15,417 nt of DNA, taken from the NCBI GenBank assembly GCA_023129805.1, contig JAGMBK010000031.1:1-15417 (forward strand), written 5' to 3'. Shown here one piece after another: positions 1-8,900 of this stretch. Each line of letters starts with the position of its first letter. Positions within the stretch are counted from its first letter, which is position 1. The stretch is from Candidatus Zixiibacteriota bacterium. Lineage in GTDB: Bacteria > Zixibacteria > MSB-5A5 > SM1-73. The position numbers were made by a program, and so were the translations under genes. The notes under the pieces were generated by a model that worked only from the letters and a program-made list of their open reading frames with translations, did no database searches and was not told the DNA's origin.

Positions 1-249
1 AAATGTAACAAATGCGAAGCATTCATACGAATCTTCGTGCGTTTGTATTAGCCTTGACTAAAATGGAACTTCATTTCTTAGCCTCTTTCTCACAAAAGTT
101 GAGACAAATGATCCGCTTGCTTTCTGGGGATATTATGATAATTTCCACCAAGAACTTAACATGAATCTTTAAAAAACAACATAAAATGTTACGCCACCTG
201 TTTTTTTAATTTGCTTTTTGCTTGAAAATTTATAAACTTAAAGGAAAAT
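1..249. other. Intergenic region upstream of the membrane protein gene
   Basis: No gene could be supported here. It is AT-rich with stops in all frames. A short hairpin (ACGAA-TC-TTCGT, about 27-38) is visible. An AT-rich TATAAA at 231-236 could be a -10 element for the downstream gene, but no well-spaced -35 was found, so no promoter is called. Confidence 0.5.
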
Positions 250-255
250 TTGAAG

Positions 256-783
256 ATGGGAGATGAAATGGACCAAGAAGCTGAAAAAGAAAATTTTACC
301 TTTTGCCACACCTACCCTAAGTATGTGATAATCATTCGGTGGATCATACTTGCAGCAGCGTTTGCTTTGGGAATTTACATTTTATCAGATATAAAAGAGG
401 CGCTGGGAGTGATCTATGTGGTCTACAGTCTCATTGCTCTCACCCTGATATTACCTTTGTCTCGCTGTGTGAACTGTTTCTATCACGGAAAGGCGTGCAA
501 TACCGCTTGGGGCAAAGTGGCGGCTTATCTCTTTCGCAAAGGAGACGAATCCAAATTCATTTATCGTTACAACTATGCCATATTACTTCACCTGCTCTGG
601 CTTATCCCTCTCTTTGCGAGTTTTCTCCAGCTTTTAAGAAAAAAGGAAATGCCGACTCTGGTAATTTTTCTAAGTTATCTGTTCATCTTATTGATGGAAA
701 GGGTTACTCTGAAGAAGTTTGCCTGCACCAGGTGCCATCAAAGGGAATTCTGTCCGGCCGTGCCGTTTAAAAAAGCGAGATAA
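256..783 (+). CDS. Four-helix membrane protein with two CxxC-type cysteine clusters (function unknown)
   Basis: Not recognised as a named family. From a TTG at 250 the frame gives 177 residues. The ATG at 256 follows AAGGAA with about 10 nt spacing. The ATG at 268 follows GGGAG and is equally plausible, so the start is uncertain. Numbered from the TTG, there are four likely membrane segments at about 25-45, 51-69, 109-128 and 135-150. A cluster C73-x2-C76-x6-C83 follows the second helix and C159-x2-C162-x5-C168 follows the fourth. Both clusters should therefore lie on the same side of the membrane, probably the cytoplasm, and could bind metal or a redox cofactor. The protein looks like a two-fold repeat of helix-helix-Cys cluster. 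It stands alone, convergent with the large secreted protein gene. The coding call is good; any function is inference. Confidence 0.75.
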   Translation: MGDEMDQEAEKENFTFCHTYPKYVIIIRWIILAAAFALGIYILSDIKEALGVIYVVYSLIALTLILPLSRCVNCFYHGKACNTAWGKVAAYLFRKGDESKFIYRYNYAILLHLLWLIPLFASFLQLLRKKEMPTLVIFLSYLFILLMERVTLKKFACTRCHQREFCPAVPFKKAR

Positions 784-954
784 GAATGCCCATTTAGCTT
801 GTTTCACGTGCTTTGAAGAGTTTACTCGTCTGTTTAAGTAATTACCATTGTATGTATCTTTCTAACCCTAAAGATCATGGACATCCCCTTCCTGACGGGA
901 TAACCTGCTTGAAAATATTCTTTGAGTTCAAAAGTTTGTTAAGAAGATTCAAGT

Positions 955-994
955 GAAAAAGACCAAGCCTCCCAAAAAAATTGGTCTCTCTTTT
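955..994. terminator. Candidate bidirectional Rho-independent terminator
   Basis: Arms AGACCAA (960-966) and TTGGTCT (981-987) form a 7-bp stem. On the minus strand the stem is followed by a run of five T (956-959 plus the end of the arm). On the plus strand it is followed by CTCTTTT. The position between two convergent genes fits a shared terminator. The 14-nt loop makes it a weak example. Confidence 0.4.
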
Positions 995-1021
995 AAGAAG
1001 GCTGAGTTGCTTTTGCCGCTC

Positions 1022-1089
1022 CGGGCGGGTGCCCGTAACCCCCGTTCATTTCCCGTTGGTGAAGCCTGCCAGCCCTGGAACACCAACGG
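1022..1089. repeat. Inverted-repeat block, possible REP-like element
   Basis: Two inverted repeats lie close together: CGGGC/GCCCG at 1022-1035 (4-nt loop) and CCGTTGGTG (1053-1061) with CACCAACGG (1081-1089), a perfect 9-bp stem with a 19-nt loop. The block is more GC-rich than the flanks. It may be a dispersed palindromic element, but only one copy lies in this window, so repetition is not shown. Confidence 0.35.
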
Positions 1090-1110
1090 CAAGCGAGCTA
1101 ATTCTTTTTA

Positions 1111-3765
1111 TTACCTACACGGCGGTGGTCCTTCTCTAAATAGATAGTTGATCAGATAGACCACATCTCCGAGGTCAACCATGTCGTCACAGTTGGCATC
1201 GCCTATCCACAAAGGAACGGGCGCCGGGCCGGACCTGAACAGGTAGTTTATCAAATAAACTACATCTCCCAGGTCTATCTGCCCGTCTCTGTTTGCATCG
1301 CCCCGCATGAAGGTAATGTCAGACACTACGAACCCAAAAAAGGATTCACGCGAAAAGTTTGTATTCCTCAACGAGCCAGAAGCTGTTACAGCAACTCCAT
1401 ATGAACCATATGAATCAGTGTTGGTGAAAATGGTAGCATACACGCCATCATCTGCTTGTCCATCATGGTAAAGACCGTCATCGAAGAGGGTAAACTCTTC
1501 AAATGAGTCATCTGGCTTATTGATGGTTGCGCTGACATTTGCCCCAACAATAGCGACCGTATCCTTCCTTAGTTCGCCAGTTACGACAACTGAGTCATTG
1601 GGAAAATAAAAGTCGCTGTCTGTTCGCCCAATTAGGCGAAGATTGGTTTCCACGATTCCCTCAATCCAATACTTCTCGCCGGACTCCGGTACACTAACAC
1701 CCTGCACTTCCAAAATCCAATTCCCAGGTAGAGGATTAGCTATGGCATAGAACTCCATCCTGTAGGAATCGCCCTCTTCCACAACTCCTCGGGCAACGCT
1801 ATCGTTGTTCTCCGCATAGGCTGAGTCAATCAAGGCTCCGTAAGGGTCGTAAAGCACCACATCCAAGTTGCCTGAACACCAGGAAATGCCCAATCGGGCC
1901 ACTGCACAACTGTCAACTGTGAGAACGTGTTGTTTACTTCCCCCGGAAAATATAGAATCAAGATGGGTAGGCAAGAATTGTTCGAGACTGTCTTCTCCAT
2001 CAAAGGAATAGTAAGCTAAATAACTCTCCTCGCGAGGAGCCAAAGGAGGTGGAGCAGATTCTGTTAACCACGGATAGATATATTCCCTATAAACCACACT
2101 ATCCCCTCGGATGCTCTGATGACTAGCGTGGCCTGCCGTTGTGGGTATCTGATCCTCTGCTGGAGTGTGGAAGACGCTACTTACGGCAACGACTCCGTCA
2201 TTTGGCCATGGATCATTCGGGGAATACATAGCAATTGGTCCCAAATAACACAGGGGATAATCTCCCGCCACTTCGTGATAATGCACCGTGGGTGCATTGG
2301 TCACTCCCCATTCTATATCAAAAGTTTTTGTCATGAAATCCGGTGTCAGTTGCTTAATGGCGGAATCCGCTCCGGGAAGACTTGCGCGGAAGCGGGCTGA
2401 CCAGTTGCCGGCATTGGGGGCGGCAAGCATTATAAGATGATCAACATTATCATTGAAATTATGGACGTACAGCCTGGAGATAATGCCCCCCATGCTGTGT
2501 CCGATTAGATTTACCCGGTTCGGCCTTACATCAGGGAATCCACAGGTGCTGTCAATAAAATCTCTCACCGACTCTTTTTGGGTTTCTATGAATATATCCA
2601 AATTGGTGGCATTCTTCTGGTGTCCACCCCAACCGTCGAGCTCTGGCACCCACACATGTTCAAATCCATCACTATCGAGGTAGGATTTCATGGAATCCCA
2701 CACAGTGTTGTGCGCCCACAATCCGTGGACTAAAACCACCGGGTATTGTGCAAACCCACTGTCCTCTTTTGTGTAACGTAATTCACCCCAAGGAGCGACT
2801 GCTCCAACATAATAATAGTAATTAGTATTTAGTTGCACACCTCCATCTAAGTAAACTGTATCGGTAACTAAAGTCTCGTTAACTTTGGTGTGTGGCCCAC
2901 CACTCGTCTCGCTACGATACACATTATAGCCCAGCAAATTCGACAGTGAGGAAGGAGCCCAGGACAAAATCAACATGTCACCCGTTCCCGGATCATAGAC
3001 TTTGAGCTCCTCCAAGAATTGCACATACTTTATCGTAGCATAGTCGCCTGCACTTCCTCCGGTGACATAGACATTACCAGAACCATCCACCGCTATGCCC
3101 CAGGCCTCATCATCGCCGTTTCCCGGCCCATTGTATCTTCTGACCCAAAGCTGATTCCCGTCGCTGTCGTACTTAACTGTGCCAAAGTCTTCGCAGGATG
3201 CCGGCTTGAGTCCCCCCCAACTGTAACCCGACACGTAGACATTACCGGAATCAGTTACTGCTATTGCGAATGGCTGATCACGTTCGTATGGTTCACCGGT
3301 CTCTTCACTGCCGGGACCGTCATACGTCCTTACCCAAGCAGTATCTCCGTTGGGGTAGTACTTTATGGTTAAATAGTCACCGTCGGTTTCGCCCGTCACA
3401 TATACATTGCCAGAAGCGTCGACGGCTATGGGAGCATCCTCATACTCGGGTGCGCTGATCGGCCCAGCGTGCGTTCTCACCCAAGCAGTTTGTCCATTTA
3501 TATCATACTTTATGGTCGCATAGTCACACGAGGAAGCACCGTTACAAATTAGTCCATTCACGCACACGTTGCCAAACCGATCCACGGCTAAAGCAAAAGC
3601 ATAATCAACACCGTCTGCCGGTCCGTTGTATATTCTTACCCAAGCGGTGTCAACTTGGGCAAAAGCATAATTCGACAAGCTCACTATATTAGGGATGCTC
3701 ACCAAAAGCAAAATCACTAAAACGAATAGCTTCCCCGCTTTTAGCGGGATCTTCGACTTAGTCAT
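1111..3765 (-). CDS. Secreted multidomain lipase-like alpha/beta hydrolase with propeller-type repeats and C-terminal dockerin
   Basis: An 884-residue exported protein. A signal peptide (residues 1-36, cleavage after AFA) is followed by four SBBP-type repeats (about 39-247) of the form WVRxYNGPx...AVDxxGNVYVTGx...DYATIKY. A fibronectin-III-like domain follows (about 250-342). The alpha/beta hydrolase of the PGAP1/lipase type (about 343-570) has the oxyanion motif VLVHG (H347-G348), nucleophile GHSMGG (S424), a likely acid D523 in NDGVV and a likely base H546 or H549 in GHASH. After it come a PPC-like beta domain (about 575-705), a beta domain with DDGLYHDGQADDGVYA resembling choice-of-anchor domains, and two dockerin-like calcium loops (822-834 and 855-867). 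The ATG is preceded by AAGGAA. It probably acts on lipid or ester substrates outside the cell, attached through its C-terminus; the substrate is unknown. Four repeats are fewer than a usual propeller. The gene is monocistronic by its flanks. Confidence 0.85.
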   Translation of the reverse strand: MTKSKIPLKAGKLFVLVILLLVSIPNIVSLSNYAFAQVDTAWVRIYNGPADGVDYAFALAVDRFGNVCVNGLICNGASSCDYATIKYDINGQTAWVRTHAGPISAPEYEDAPIAVDASGNVYVTGETDGDYLTIKYYPNGDTAWVRTYDGPGSEETGEPYERDQPFAIAVTDSGNVYVSGYSWGGLKPASCEDFGTVKYDSDGNQLWVRRYNGPGNGDDEAWGIAVDGSGNVYVTGGSAGDYATIKYVQFLEELKVYDPGTGDMLILSWAPSSLSNLLGYNVYRSETSGGPHTKVNETLVTDTVYLDGGVQLNTNYYYYVGAVAPWGELRYTKEDSGFAQYPVVLVHGLWAHNTVWDSMKSYLDSDGFEHVWVPELDGWGGHQKNATNLDIFIETQKESVRDFIDSTCGFPDVRPNRVNLIGHSMGGIISRLYVHNFNDNVDHLIMLAAPNAGNWSARFRASLPGADSAIKQLTPDFMTKTFDIEWGVTNAPTVHYHEVAGDYPLCYLGPIAMYSPNDPWPNDGVVAVSSVFHTPAEDQIPTTAGHASHQSIRGDSVVYREYIYPWLTESAPPPLAPREESYLAYYSFDGEDSLEQFLPTHLDSIFSGGSKQHVLTVDSCAVARLGISWCSGNLDVVLYDPYGALIDSAYAENNDSVARGVVEEGDSYRMEFYAIANPLPGNWILEVQGVSVPESGEKYWIEGIVETNLRLIGRTDSDFYFPNDSVVVTGELRKDTVAIVGANVSATINKPDDSFEEFTLFDDGLYHDGQADDGVYATIFTNTDSYGSYGVAVTASGSLRNTNFSRESFFGFVVSDITFMRGDANRDGQIDLGDVVYLINYLFRSGPAPVPLWIGDANCDDMVDLGDVVYLINYLFREGPPPCR

Positions 3766-3831
3766 TTTGGGTTCCTTTTTTAAGATCGCATGACCAAGTT
3801 ATAGTACCTAAATATCTGTGAAACCAATAGA

Positions 3832-3859
3832 ATTATAACTCAGAAATGGGGAAAGTCAT
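3832..3859 (-). promoter_or_regulatory. Candidate sigma70-type promoter of the secreted hydrolase gene
   Basis: On the minus strand a perfect TATAAT (plus-strand 3832-3837) lies 16 nt downstream of ATGACT (plus-strand 3854-3859), which matches TTGACA at 4 of 6 positions. It is about 70 nt upstream of the hydrolase ATG. Promoter consensus in this lineage is not known, so this is tentative. Confidence 0.3.
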
Positions 3860-3878
3860 GGAGAATAATTTGCTCTTG

Positions 3879-3994
3879 GGTGGATGTTATCATCCACCGT
3901 TTCTGTTGTGTCAGGACCTTAGTCCTGACGCGACTATTATAATGTTGGGGCGGGGGTTCAACCCCCGCCCCAACAGAGATAATTGGAATTATCT
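3879..3994. repeat. Cluster of four consecutive palindromes (REP/BIME-like)
   Basis: Four perfect hairpins follow one another: GGTGGATG/CATCCACC (3879-3898, loop TTAT); GTCAGGAC/GTCCTGAC (3910-3929, loop CTTA); GTTGGGGCGGGGG with its complement (3944-3974, loop TTCAA); and AGATAATT/AATTATCT (3977-3994, centre GG). The last overlaps the rluD stop codon. They lie between the 3' end of rluD and the promoter region of the next gene. No T-run follows any of them on the minus strand, so a simple Rho-independent terminator is unlikely. They may stabilise the 3' end of the rluD message or be a mobile palindromic element. Confidence 0.7.
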
Positions 3995-4969
3995 GCGGAG
4001 AAGAGTTAAAACGCTTTCTACATCTTCCGGCAACGGGGAGTCGAATTCTTTATATTCTTTTGTCCGGGGATGGACAAAGCCCAGTTTTTTGGCGTGAAGA
4101 GCCTGCCTTTCAATTAGGCTTAAAAGCTTTTGAGCAAAAGGTCGCTCTCTATCATAAATGCCTTTGATCCACTTCCCTCTGCCACCATATTCCGGATCAC
4201 CCAACACCGGATGATTCAGATAGGAAAGATGGACCCTAATCTGATGAGTCCTGCCGGTCTTTAATCTGATAGACAAAAGATCGCACAGAGTGAATCTTTC
4301 CAGAACCTGATACTGGGTTAACGATTCCCGCCCTTTCAGTCGGGTCACCGCCATCTTTTTTCTGTCCTTTACAGCTCTTCCTATAGGGGCTTCGATGGCT
4401 CCTTCCTCAGCAGGCATATGTCCCCAGGTTATGGCGATATATTCACGCAAAAGGGTTCTATCATTTATCTGCCCGGATAAGCCCAGGTGAGCAAAATCGT
4501 TTTTTGCCACCACTAAAAGTCCGGAGGTGTTCTTGTCCAGCCGATGCACAATGCCCGGTCGCAGAACTCCATTTATTCCGGAAAGATCCTGGCAATGGAA
4601 AAGAAGGGCATTGACCAGAGTATGAGACGGATTTCCCTTCGCAGGGTGAACCACCATCCCTGCCTTCTTGTTTACCACTAAAAGATCGGAGTCCTCATAA
4701 ACGATATCCAAAGGGATGTCTTCCGGCTCAAGGGAAGGTTTTTCTGGAGGTGGAACTTCAATTTTAATTTTCTCTCCCCCCTTTATCTTATAAGAAGGCT
4801 TTATGGGTTTTTCGTTCACCAATATATTGTGGTCCAAGATCAATTTATGTATGAAGGCACGGGAGAGACCCCCGCCAAGGCGGGATTGGGAAAGAAATAG
4901 GTCTATTCTTTTTCCTGACGCTTTTGGGGGAGCTGAAATCTTTATCTTTCTTGTGGAGTTTTTCTCCAT
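3989..4969 (-). CDS. rluD: Ribosomal large subunit pseudouridine synthase, RluD/RluA family
   Basis: A 326-residue RluA-family enzyme that converts uridine to pseudouridine in RNA; family members of this length usually modify 23S rRNA helix 69. An S4-like RNA-binding domain (about 17-75, with SRAFIHKLI and ILVNEKPIKPSYKI) precedes the catalytic domain. That domain has the motif GIVHRLDKNTSGLLVVAKN with catalytic D145, the upstream segment VVNKKAGMVVHPA, and LKTGRTHQIRVHLSYLNHPVLGDPEYG later. Length and domain order are normal. The ATG lies 3 nt after the lspA stop, with only a weak GAGTG as ribosome binding site, which suggests translational coupling to lspA. The lspA-rluD order is conserved in many bacteria. 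Exact target uridines cannot be read from the sequence; RluC or another subfamily is possible but less likely. Confidence 0.93.
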   Translation of the reverse strand: MEKNSTRKIKISAPPKASGKRIDLFLSQSRLGGGLSRAFIHKLILDHNILVNEKPIKPSYKIKGGEKIKIEVPPPEKPSLEPEDIPLDIVYEDSDLLVVNKKAGMVVHPAKGNPSHTLVNALLFHCQDLSGINGVLRPGIVHRLDKNTSGLLVVAKNDFAHLGLSGQINDRTLLREYIAITWGHMPAEEGAIEAPIGRAVKDRKKMAVTRLKGRESLTQYQVLERFTLCDLLSIRLKTGRTHQIRVHLSYLNHPVLGDPEYGGRGKWIKGIYDRERPFAQKLLSLIERQALHAKKLGFVHPRTKEYKEFDSPLPEDVESVLTLLRR

Positions 4970-4972
4970 GGA

Positions 4973-5536
4973 TCACTCAGACTTATCAGGGGTATCAGTG
5001 GTTGAACTTTCTTTGAAAAACAGCAGATGAATGACTACCAAAACCATCCCAATCAAGACAAAACTATCCGCCAGGTTGAACACGGGCCAGCGATCAAGAT
5101 AGAAGCCGGGGAATTTAAAGAATGCAATTCTTGTTGGAGGAAGAGATATATTAAAGAAGTCGAAATCCAGAAAGTCGACCACTTCTCCGAAGCGAAAGCG
5201 ATCGATCAGATTTCCCACTGCCCCTCCCAACACCAAGCAAAGTCCTATCCTGAAACTTTTTTCCTTTGTTCTGGTCTTGAAGAAAAACCATAAGGTGACC
5301 CCTATGGCTAAAAGAGAGATGAAGGTATAGAAATTTTGACTTCCCAATCTGGTTCCGAACACACCGCCCGGATTTAAAATCAGGGTGAGTCTGAAAAAAT
5401 CACCCAGAACCGGAACGGACTCACCCGGAGAAAGAAGACGAAACAATACGGTTTTGGAAAGTTGATCGGCAAGGATAGCCAGTGCGGTGATGATCAAAAA
5501 TCTGCGTGGAAAAGCCCTGGCATGTTTTTTGACCAA
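4973..5536 (-). CDS. lspA: Lipoprotein signal peptidase (signal peptidase II)
   Basis: An inner-membrane aspartyl protease that removes signal peptides from diacylglyceryl-modified prolipoproteins. Numbered from an upstream GTG at 5575 (200 residues), it shows DQLSK (37-41), NPGGVFG (68-74), GGAVGNLIDR (117-126), VVDFLDF (132-138, catalytic D137) and FNLADS (166-171, catalytic D170), with four membrane helices. The GTG has no ribosome binding site. AGGAG at plus-strand 5542-5546 lies 5 nt before an in-frame TTG (plus-strand 5534-5536), so I prefer that start, which gives 187 residues and a more usual N-terminus. The stretch between the two catalytic motifs (about 139-165) is longer than usual in the family. 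It is preceded by the TraR/DksA gene and followed 3 nt later by rluD. Confidence 0.92.
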   Translation of the reverse strand: MVKKHARAFPRRFLIITALAILADQLSKTVLFRLLSPGESVPVLGDFFRLTLILNPGGVFGTRLGSQNFYTFISLLAIGVTLWFFFKTRTKEKSFRIGLCLVLGGAVGNLIDRFRFGEVVDFLDFDFFNISLPPTRIAFFKFPGFYLDRWPVFNLADSFVLIGMVLVVIHLLFFKESSTTDTPDKSE

Positions 5537-5590
5537 ATCATCTCCTGCGGTATGCACCGCATGGTTCACACCCACGGGTCAAAGCTTTCA

Positions 5591-5977
5591 TCAAGTTTGC
5601 TTGGCCTTTTTGAGCTCCTCTTTCTCCTTGCAGGCGATGCACAGTCGGGCATGGGGCACAGCCTCCAGCCGGGCCGGGCTTATCTCCTTTCCGCATTCCT
5701 GACATTTCCCGTAGGTTTTGTCCTTGATGCGGCGCAGAGCCTCGTCTATGTGATGAAGGAACCTGCCGCCTTTGGAGGCTAATTGAAATGTTTTTTCTCT
5801 TTCAAAGGAATCCGTGCCCTGATCCGCCATATGGGTGGAGTAGGAGGAAATCTCACCGGATGCATCCTTGATGGTACTGTTTAGACCGGTTTTTTTCAGA
5901 AGTCCCAGCTCCTCCAACAACTCCGCCCTCTTGGCTAAAAGCAGGGCTTCGTATTTTTGCAGATCTTTTTTCTTCAT
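5591..5977 (-). CDS. TraR/DksA-family C4 zinc-finger protein
   Basis: A 128-residue protein. A coiled-coil N-terminal half (about 1-35 and 58-85) is followed by a four-cysteine zinc finger C92-x2-C95-x17-C113-x2-C116 (CQECG...CIAC). The motif HMADQGTDSFEREKTF (49-64) is typical of the short DksA-like proteins found in many phyla. Family members bind the RNA polymerase secondary channel or act as transcription factors; whether this one responds to ppGpp cannot be told. The ATG has a strong site, GGAGGAAG (complement of plus-strand 5981-5988). It starts 13 nt after the ileS stop and ends just before lspA, so it is probably co-transcribed. The same ileS-dksA-lspA order exists in Firmicutes (ylyA position). 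Confidence 0.9.
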   Translation of the reverse strand: MKKKDLQKYEALLLAKRAELLEELGLLKKTGLNSTIKDASGEISSYSTHMADQGTDSFEREKTFQLASKGGRFLHHIDEALRRIKDKTYGKCQECGKEISPARLEAVPHARLCIACKEKEELKKAKQT

Positions 5978-5990
5978 CTTCTTCCTCCGC

Positions 5991-8900
5991 TTAAGATCTA
6001 ACCCTTTCTATTGAGATTTTCGCCTTCTCTCCATTTATATCCCACTCCTCAGTACGCTCACCTTTAGCTCCGGAAAGGGAGAGTTTTTCAGACAGCGTCT
6101 CTTTTTTAATGTAATCCTCAAATGCCTTTATAGCCTGATTGAGCCGGGGAGTGGTTTTGATATCTGCCTTTATTCGATCCATTACCTCAAAGCCTGCCGC
6201 CTTGCGCATGTTTTGAATCTTGTTGACCAACTCTCGCGCAAATCCCTCATCTTTAAGCTCTTCTGTTAAAATGGTGGAGAGCGCCACCTTATACTCGTTT
6301 CCCGACTCCACCACCCAGCCCTCTTTTTCCTTCTCTGTTATCTCCATATCCTCCGGTTTCAACTCCAAGCTTTCTCCATCCAAATCTATCTTCAATTTAC
6401 CTTCATCTTTGAATTTCTTCAGTTCATCCTGGCCCAACGATTTTATCCGCTCTGTCACCTGGTTGGCTTTCTTTCCCCATTTGGGACCGAGTCGGCTGAA
6501 ATTAGGTCTGGCAGAAAAAAAGATTAAGAACATACCCGGCTCCCAGAATGAAATATTCTTCACGTTTAGCTCTTCTTTTATCAAGCCGAACAAAGATTCT
6601 AAATCCTCTTCAGATTCTCCCTTAGGAAGCGCAACCAACATCTCTCCCAATGGTTGTCTAATCTTTATCTGCGCTCTGCTTCGAGCCGCCCTTCCTAAAA
6701 TGACGATCCTTCGCAAGCTGTTCATCTTCTGTTCCAATCTCTTGTCGACATATTTTTTTACAGCTTCAGGGAACTCATTTAGATGCACACTTTCCGGGAA
6801 TTCTGGATCGATTTTGGCGCAAAGCTCTCTGTATAGTTCCTCCGCTATGAAAGGAGTATAGGGGGCGATCAACTTGCATACCCCCACCAGGCACTCCCAC
6901 AGGGACAGATAGGCGGAGATCTTATCCTTAGTCTCTTTGGATTGCCAGAACCTTCTCCGGCTCCTTCTCACATACCAGTTGCTCAAATCCTCTATCACAA
7001 AATCCTGAATCTGGCGGGCGGCTCTGGTCAGATCATAGTGATCTAAAGCATAGGTGACCTCTCCGATCAAGGAATTCAATCTGGATATGATCCACCTGTC
7101 CAGATCTGTTCTCTCCTCCACACTGATCTTGTGCTTTGAAGGATCAAATCCATCTATATTGGCATAAAGAGCGAAAAAGGAATAGGTGTTTCTTAAAGTA
7201 CTTAAGAACTTTCTTTCCACCTCGGTTATTGCCTTTTTGTCGATTCTGGTGGGAAGCCAGGGCTGGCTCACCCAAAGCATATACCATCTCAGAGCATCCG
7301 CTCCCTGAACGTTCAAAACCTCCCAGGGATCGATCACGTTCCCCTTGGATTTGTGCATTTTCGCACCATCTTCATCCTGAATCAACTCGATCACGATCAC
7401 GTTTTTGTAGGCGGACTGATCAGAAAGAAACGTGGAGATGGCTAAGAGGCTGTAAAACCATCCCCTGGTCTGGTCCACTGCCTCGGAGATGAACTCGCAG
7501 GGGAACTTTCCCTTAAAATCATCCTTGTGCTCAAAAGGGTAATGCCATTGGGCATATGGCATAGATCCAGAGTCGAACCAGCAATCGATCACCTCCGGGG
7601 TGCGATGCATCACCCCGTTACAATGAGGGCACCTCAAAGTGATCTGATCGATCATGGGCTTGTGGAGATTCACATCTTTTTTAAACGAGGCTAAGAATTC
7701 ATCTTGCACTGCCGAATCTAAAAGCTCCTCTATGCTGGGGACAGATTTTTTCTCGCCGCACTTATCGCAGATCCAGATATTTAATGGCGTTCCCCAGAAC
7801 CTTTCCCGGGAGAGAGCCCAGTCCACATTATTTTCTAACCACTCTCCGAACCGCTTGGAACCTATCTCCGGCGGATACCAGTTTATCTTTTTATTATTCT
7901 CAAGTAGCTTATCCTTATAAGCTGTGGTTCGGATATACCACGACTTTCGTGCGTAATAGATCAAGGGAGAGTTGCATCTCCAGCAGAAGGGATATGTATG
8001 AACATACTCACCTTTTTTATACAAGAGATTTCTTTTCTTCAAATCCTCCATTATGCCTTCATCTGCATCTTTTACGAACACACCTTTCCAGGGAGTGACC
8101 TCGGAGGTGAATTCCCCTTTGACGTCCACCGGCTGAACTACGGGTAAGCCATATTTCTGTCCCACCTCATAGTCGTCTTGTCCGAATGCTGGGGCGATAT
8201 GAACAATTCCGGTTCCCTCCTCCACGCTCACGAAATCTCCTGAGATCACATAAAACGCTTTTGACCTGTCGGTCACTGCGAAAGTGTATAGTGGTTCATA
8301 TCTTAGTTTCTCCAAGTCCTTTCCCTTGAACTCATCCTTTATCTGGTATTCGCCTTCCAGAGCCTGATCAAGTAGTGCCCTGGCTAAGATTAGCTCCTCA
8401 CCCTGATGCTCCACCTTGACATAATCTAAATCTTCTCCCACGGCTAAAGCCACATTGGAGATCAAAGTCCAGGGGGTGGTGGTCCATACCAGAAAGTAGG
8501 TATTGGGCTTCCCTTCCAGTTTCATCTTAACATACACCGAAGGGTCGGAGACCTCCTCATATCCCTGTGCCACCTCATGGCTGGAAAGAGGGGTGCCGCA
8601 TCTGGGGCAATAGGGAACGATTCGATGACCCTGATAGATCAGTCCTTTCTCCCAGAACTGAGACAGAATCCACCAGACGCTCTCTATATATTCATTGGAG
8701 CAGGTGATATAGGCGGACTCCAGATCTAGCCAGTAGCCTATCCGGCGGGTGAGTTCGTCCCATTCCTTTTTATATCGGAAAACACTCCTTTGGCATTGGG
8801 CGTTGAATTTGTCGATCCCAAATTTTTCAATTTTTGCCTTGCTGTCCAGTCCCAATTCCTTTTCCACCTCTATCTCCACGGGTAGCCCGTGGGTGTCCCA

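Larger units (their letters stand above)
784..1110. other. Convergent intergenic region (no gene)
   Basis: About 330 bases between two convergent genes. It contains a terminator-like hairpin near 956-994 and a GC-richer inverted-repeat block at about 1022-1089. The open frame on the plus strand from 953 has no ribosome binding site and runs through the inverted repeat and antisense into the dockerin end of the neighbour, so I do not call it a gene. Confidence 0.6.

Noticed and set aside
1..51. Possible tail of an upstream plus-strand gene (open frame ending in TAG at 49-51, with CNKC)
   Set aside because: Sixteen codons at the window edge are open by chance too easily; no support for coding.
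953..1147. 64-residue plus-strand frame
   Set aside because: No ribosome binding site; it runs through the terminator-like hairpin and inverted repeat and ends antisense to the dockerin coding region.
3733..3747. Palindrome CCCGCTTTTAGCGGG near the hydrolase start
   Set aside because: It lies inside the signal-peptide coding region and has a short stem; no independent support for a regulatory role.
6220..6861. 213-residue plus-strand frame antisense to ileS
   Set aside because: It lies entirely antisense to well-conserved IleRS coding sequence and has serine-rich composition typical of a shadow.
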